DNA of 64,000 bases from Alphaproteobacteria bacterium (GTDB lineage: Bacteria > Pseudomonadota > Alphaproteobacteria > Sphingomonadales > Kordiimonadaceae). The DNA lies in contig SBGU01000041.1 of NCBI GenBank assembly GCA_006226495.1, forward strand, positions 20,439 to 84,438, in the 5' to 3' direction. Below, one piece after another: positions 60,665 to 64,000 of the stretch. A program made the translations under genes and the position numbers. The notes under the pieces are model-generated. The model had not been told where the DNA came from. It saw only the letters and a list, made by a program, of their open reading frames with translations, and ran no database searches. Positions within the stretch are counted from its first letter, which is position 1. Each line of letters starts with the position of its first letter.

Positions 60665-61896
60665 CGTATCAGCATCTCATATGCGGCCCTCGCATAGCCC
60701 GGTTCTATATCAACAGACTTGTCCAAATCCATATCCCGAAAATCCGTACAGGTTGCCGGCATCAAGTGGGCATATTCTTTGTATGGAATCCCTTGTTCTT
60801 GAGCACGTTTCGCCGCCAAATATCCATCTCGAATGTCGTGCTCTTTTGCTTCCAATTCCAACAAGCGGCGCTCAATCTCCGCTCGACGTTTCTTGTCCGC
60901 GACGCAATGTTGAAAAACGAGGATGTTCAGATAAGCGAAATAATCGAAATACTCCACAGGAGTATACCTTGTTAAAATATGGTGCAGATCACATTCTGAA
61001 TAGACATCTTCTAAGATATGGAACAGCTCGTCAGGCTCATTTTTGCAGCCCAGTGCATGATGATATGGGTTCTTTGGGTGACGTAAATCGGTTGGATGGT
61101 ATGTGCCATCACTATTGATTGGCAGTGAATTCCCAGTCTCCAACTGCCAAATGACATCTTCGTAAAATCGCACTTCAGAAGCACTCATGCATTGGCCCTT
61201 GTTGTACTTTTGCGATGCAATTTCGTGCCAACGCTGCATTTTCTGAGCAAGGTTTTTACGACGGGAAACCTTGGCCTGTTTGACTGTCTTGTATCCATAA
61301 AACCCAAACGAAATACCAAATTGCTCGCCTAACCTATCAAGCTCACATTCCAGTTGACCAATCTCATTGTCCGAAAGATGATCGTTGTTCCGGATTATCG
61401 CTAATACGTCGTCTGAAACGCCTTCAACGGATAGATCAGGCAACTGCATTTCCTCACTAGTTTCATCCCGAGAAGAACCTGAGCTAGCCACTACAGGCAA
61501 TGGCCTTTTGGGTGTTTTTCGTTGCTTTCTAAGCCTCTCTGCATCCTTCCTCATCATGTCGGGGTGAATTAGGCCTTCGGTCAAAGCAAACTCGAATTGT
61601 TCATCAGACAGGTACTTTAGGGCATGAAGTGTGGACCAATGTGGCGGCAATACATCAGCATACCTTGAGGACGAGAGGCGCTCGTCTTCAACGATATCAA
61701 TAAGTTTATTTGCCGTGCGCCTGCTAAATACCAGTTCACTATCAACCATTTCGCCCCAAGCGCGTTTTCCCAACACGCATTTGGCCTCAGCTAATAGCCT
61801 GCCAGTATCAATGACGTTATCAAACGCATTGCGCCATGCCGCATTAATCTTATGTGCATAACTAGTCACTGTGTTTGTGGGGTGCTCTGGTTCCAT
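60661..61896 (-). CDS. DUF3102-like protein with the third methyltransferase
   Basis: The 411-residue protein has an N-terminal helical domain (INAAWRNAFDNVIDTGRLLA, KCVLGKRAWGEMV, FSRRTANKLIDIVED) like DUF3102 of phages and islands. The C-terminal part is long and charged (DYFAYLNILVFQHCVADKKR). I start at 61896 (GGAAAGGT before). The family is common beside methylases and replication genes of mobile elements; its function is unknown. Confidence 0.75.
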   Translation of the reverse strand: MEPEHPTNTVTSYAHKINAAWRNAFDNVIDTGRLLAEAKCVLGKRAWGEMVDSELVFSRRTANKLIDIVEDERLSSSRYADVLPPHWSTLHALKYLSDEQFEFALTEGLIHPDMMRKDAERLRKQRKTPKRPLPVVASSGSSRDETSEEMQLPDLSVEGVSDDVLAIIRNNDHLSDNEIGQLECELDRLGEQFGISFGFYGYKTVKQAKVSRRKNLAQKMQRWHEIASQKYNKGQCMSASEVRFYEDVIWQLETGNSLPINSDGTYHPTDLRHPKNPYHHALGCKNEPDELFHILEDVYSECDLHHILTRYTPVEYFDYFAYLNILVFQHCVADKKRRAEIERRLLELEAKEHDIRDGYLAAKRAQEQGIPYKEYAHLMPATCTDFRDMDLDKSVDIEPGYARAAYEMLIR

Positions 61897-61928
61897 ACCT
61901 TTCCTTTCTCTCTGTAGAAGCACAGTCT

Positions 61929-62288
61929 ATGACCCTGCTCCAATATCGCTTCCGCGATAATATGGAGATTACTATCGAGCTCCAGCCACAATCTATGTAT
62001 CTGAGTACGAACCAGATCATAGCGAGTAAGGTTGGATCAATGAAGTGCGCGGATTTTCATAAAGGAAGGGTGATTTTTCCCCTGAGGGCCGTAGAGGCAA
62101 ATGATATATTCGATCGAATTGGATTAGAGAGCGATATTGACCTTCAGTGTGGAACAATTAAGGGGCACGAATACCTGATCGTGTCTAACCGCCATACCTG
62201 GGAACTTCTATTGCGCACCTTGCCTAAATGCACTTTCGATCACTGGTTCGATGCACAAGTGTCTAGACTAGAGGCTTTTGGAGTTTAA
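61929..62288 (+). CDS. Hypothetical small protein near the integrase
   Basis: The 119-residue protein is of mixed strand/helix type (MTLLQYRFRDNMEITIELQP, later HEYLIVSNRHTWELLLRTLP); the family is unknown. The ribosome site is weak. Its last 26 bases overlap the convergent integrase gene. It could be a small control protein of the element, but I cannot show it. Confidence 0.5.
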   Translation: MTLLQYRFRDNMEITIELQPQSMYLSTNQIIASKVGSMKCADFHKGRVIFPLRAVEANDIFDRIGLESDIDLQCGTIKGHEYLIVSNRHTWELLLRTLPKCTFDHWFDAQVSRLEAFGV

Positions 62289-63771
62289 CAACGTTTACTC
62301 GTGCAACGTTGTCCCTTGTCGTCACATGTGCGTAGGTATCCTTAATTCGCTGTACAGATGTCCCCATTTGCAGAGCTAATGCCATATAGTCGGCACCGTT
62401 CTTCATCCTAAACGTTGCATAAGTATGCCTGAAACTATAGGCGGAACGATCTCTTCCCTCTGCGTCCTTCAAGATATCCAGTTCCTCAAGGCGATGCCTC
62501 AAAGTTTGTGCTAGCCCCTCATATTGGGCGGTTCTAACTTTTTGCCGCTTATCGTGTTGCCGCAAGATGGGTTGAAAAAGATATTCAGCAGGGTCTGGCT
62601 CCTGAGGATATCCATATACTCCAACCAAAATCTCTTGCCGAAGCTGCTTGATTGCATTTAGGTACTCTGCGCTTCTCGTATATGTCCCTATTGCGTCACG
62701 GCGTCGCTGTTTGATCCCTTTGCTTCCATACGGCGGGACTACACTTAAAACGGCACAAGGCTCATCTCGTTGCGTCTTCTCAAAAAAGAAGTCCTCAACG
62801 CTCACGTCTTTGTACCTGATCGCCTTCATTTCATTTGGTCTCAACCCTGTATGTGCTGATAGCAATGCCCAGTAATGCAGCATGGCAGCCGCATAATAAT
62901 GCGCTGCAAACCTTTTCCCGTCCCCCTCTCTAAACTTCGTTTGCCGCCTCCGCGCGATTTTGCCCGTCGACGAAGTGAAAAACTGCCACGTTGTGTCATC
63001 GAAGAAACCTCTGCGATCTCCAACATAGGAGATCTTCTCGATATCAATCATATCGTCATGACTGATATAGCCAGATGACTTTGCAAAGCTGTAAACGCTC
63101 AACACCAAATTTCTATCAAGTTGAAATGTCGAAGCGCGCGGTGCTCGTAGTGGTGGCAGCTTTCCCTTCGGAAAATCACGACTAATCGATTTTTTAGTTA
63201 CCCAGTCTGTAACTACATAAAAAAGATGTTTTTTACCGCGCTTCTGAATAGCGCTACGGTTTTCTCGTATTTCCAGTTCGGCCTCGTAGATTCTTCTGCG
63301 GAATTCATAGAAACCTTCAACATCATGCCCCGAAATGGTGTCTAAAACCCTGTCACCAAAGAAAGGTATTAAATAGTTTTGGAGGCGTCGTTCGACATCT
63401 CTAAGGCGATATTCAGACAGCTTGCGGGTACCGTTTCGCACTTTTTGACGTAGATTTTCTATGTATTCGAGTGCTACCTTCTCAAAGGTTGGAACACTCA
63501 GGCTTTTCCCTGTCCTTGCCAACAAGGAAAGGTGATCAAAACGTTCCAAAGCGACCCTTTTAGCATCCTCCAGTTTTTCACACCCCGTAGACCTTCTTTC
63601 CATGAACCCCTTAGCTTTTGGAACGGAAATTCGATACTGAATAGTCTGCTTTTTCGAGCCCGCACGCACGAAAAGGGTAATTCGCCCATCAGCGCTTTGC
63701 CAAACAATATTGTTTCGCTTCATGGCCTTAGGCTTGCTGCTACCAAATGGATATTGAATGACCTTAGCCAT
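62263..63771 (-). CDS. Phage-type tyrosine integrase
   Basis: The 502-residue protein has an N-terminal Arm-binding-like part, a core-binding domain (about 95-220: YIENLRQKVRNGTRKLSEYR) and the catalytic domain, with Arg in SAHTGLRPNEMKAIR, His-x-x-Arg region YSFRHTYATFRM and the nucleophile Tyr in TSVQRIKDTYAHVT. It would integrate and excise the island at an att site. GGAGGGTGAAA precedes the ATG at 63771; the frame can start 2 codons earlier at GTG. It is the last complete gene in the window. Confidence 0.95.
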   Translation of the reverse strand: MAKVIQYPFGSSKPKAMKRNNIVWQSADGRITLFVRAGSKKQTIQYRISVPKAKGFMERRSTGCEKLEDAKRVALERFDHLSLLARTGKSLSVPTFEKVALEYIENLRQKVRNGTRKLSEYRLRDVERRLQNYLIPFFGDRVLDTISGHDVEGFYEFRRRIYEAELEIRENRSAIQKRGKKHLFYVVTDWVTKKSISRDFPKGKLPPLRAPRASTFQLDRNLVLSVYSFAKSSGYISHDDMIDIEKISYVGDRRGFFDDTTWQFFTSSTGKIARRRQTKFREGDGKRFAAHYYAAAMLHYWALLSAHTGLRPNEMKAIRYKDVSVEDFFFEKTQRDEPCAVLSVVPPYGSKGIKQRRRDAIGTYTRSAEYLNAIKQLRQEILVGVYGYPQEPDPAEYLFQPILRQHDKRQKVRTAQYEGLAQTLRHRLEELDILKDAEGRDRSAYSFRHTYATFRMKNGADYMALALQMGTSVQRIKDTYAHVTTRDNVARVNVVKLQKPLV

Positions 63772-63774
63772 TTT

Positions 63775-64000
63775 CACCCTCCAACCCTCTTAGGACAAAA
63801 AAAAGCGTAAAAATTGCGCACGCTATATGCCCGTCTCAAAATCGGAGATACGCACAATTTTTGAGGAGTGTCGATAAGGCCTTGGAAAACAAAAGGCTTG
63901 CATGTTTTCGTTTACAAAAACCAACGCCAAAAATAAGAAATTCGATTTATTTTCAGCGAGTTACGCCAGTTCAGAAAAAAAAAAAAAATTTAATCATTAA
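63775..64000. other. AT-rich end of the window beyond the integrase
   Basis: 226 bases of AT-rich sequence with no gene, ending in a long run of A then TTTAATCATTAA. It is the upstream side of the integrase and a natural place for the att site or its end, but I cannot find a clear direct repeat of the left side. Confidence 0.35.

Noticed and set aside
63778..64000. An att direct repeat matching the left junction at 46436-46465
   Set aside because: Only a weak AATTGCG-like similarity near 63813 was seen; too short to claim.

Overview
The window is high-GC chromosomal DNA, very probably from an alphaproteobacterium. The signs are a TonB-Xanth-Caul type receptor, a MetH split over two genes, an ArsR-methyltransferase regulator next to metF, an ada/alkB operon and a large R-body (reb) locus. 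I would not name a genus from this sequence alone.

Layout. (1) 1-14074, housekeeping and metabolism: the tail of an unknown gene, a TonB-dependent receptor, an Atm1-like ABC exporter, an aromatic aminotransferase, a DUF1203 protein, an alkylation-repair operon (ada, a 2OG-Fe(II) oxygenase, alkB) and a glycogen cluster (glgC, a DUF2934 protein, glgP). (2) 14086-25625, the R-body locus: an ECF-type sigma factor with a long low-complexity N-terminus, twelve RebB-family genes on the minus strand, a small plus-strand gene, a DNase II homologue without signal peptide, two low-complexity proteins, a membrane protein and a small unknown protein. The sigma gene and at least nine other transcription starts in this block carry the same upstream motif, (T/C)TCACA-N15/16-CGTC. 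This looks like the promoter of a dedicated, self-activating sigma regulon. I infer that it co-expresses a contractile protein ribbon (R-body) and an acid-active nuclease payload. (3) 25647-46465, ordinary chromosome: a VOC protein, a small secreted protein, a PKHD-type dioxygenase, tRNA-Thr, a PAS protein, the sahR-like/metF/metH operon, mlaA, ettA, a GFA protein, a GST, a LysE exporter, an epoxide-hydrolase-like protein, an NSS transporter with an SpdH-like flavoprotein, glutathione peroxidase, PhzF and an ArsC/YffB-like protein.

(4) About 46440 to the right edge is an AT-rich island with different base and codon use. It holds a large phage-type integrase, a compact tyrosine recombinase, an HUH Rep-like protein, a GIY-YIG protein, a Panacea (SocA-like) protein with a membrane partner, a response regulator, and three DNA methyltransferases. 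Two of the methyltransferases are in one operon with a DUF3883 (PD-(D/E)XK-like) protein, so this is a candidate restriction-modification system. A long hairpin containing a DnaA-box match and two copies of a 16-bp palindrome lie in its intergenic regions. The first codons of the ArsC/YffB gene are AT-rich, so the left junction may lie inside that gene.

The two systems I consider most worth following are the sigma-controlled R-body/DNase II locus and the two-methyltransferase/DUF3883 operon.
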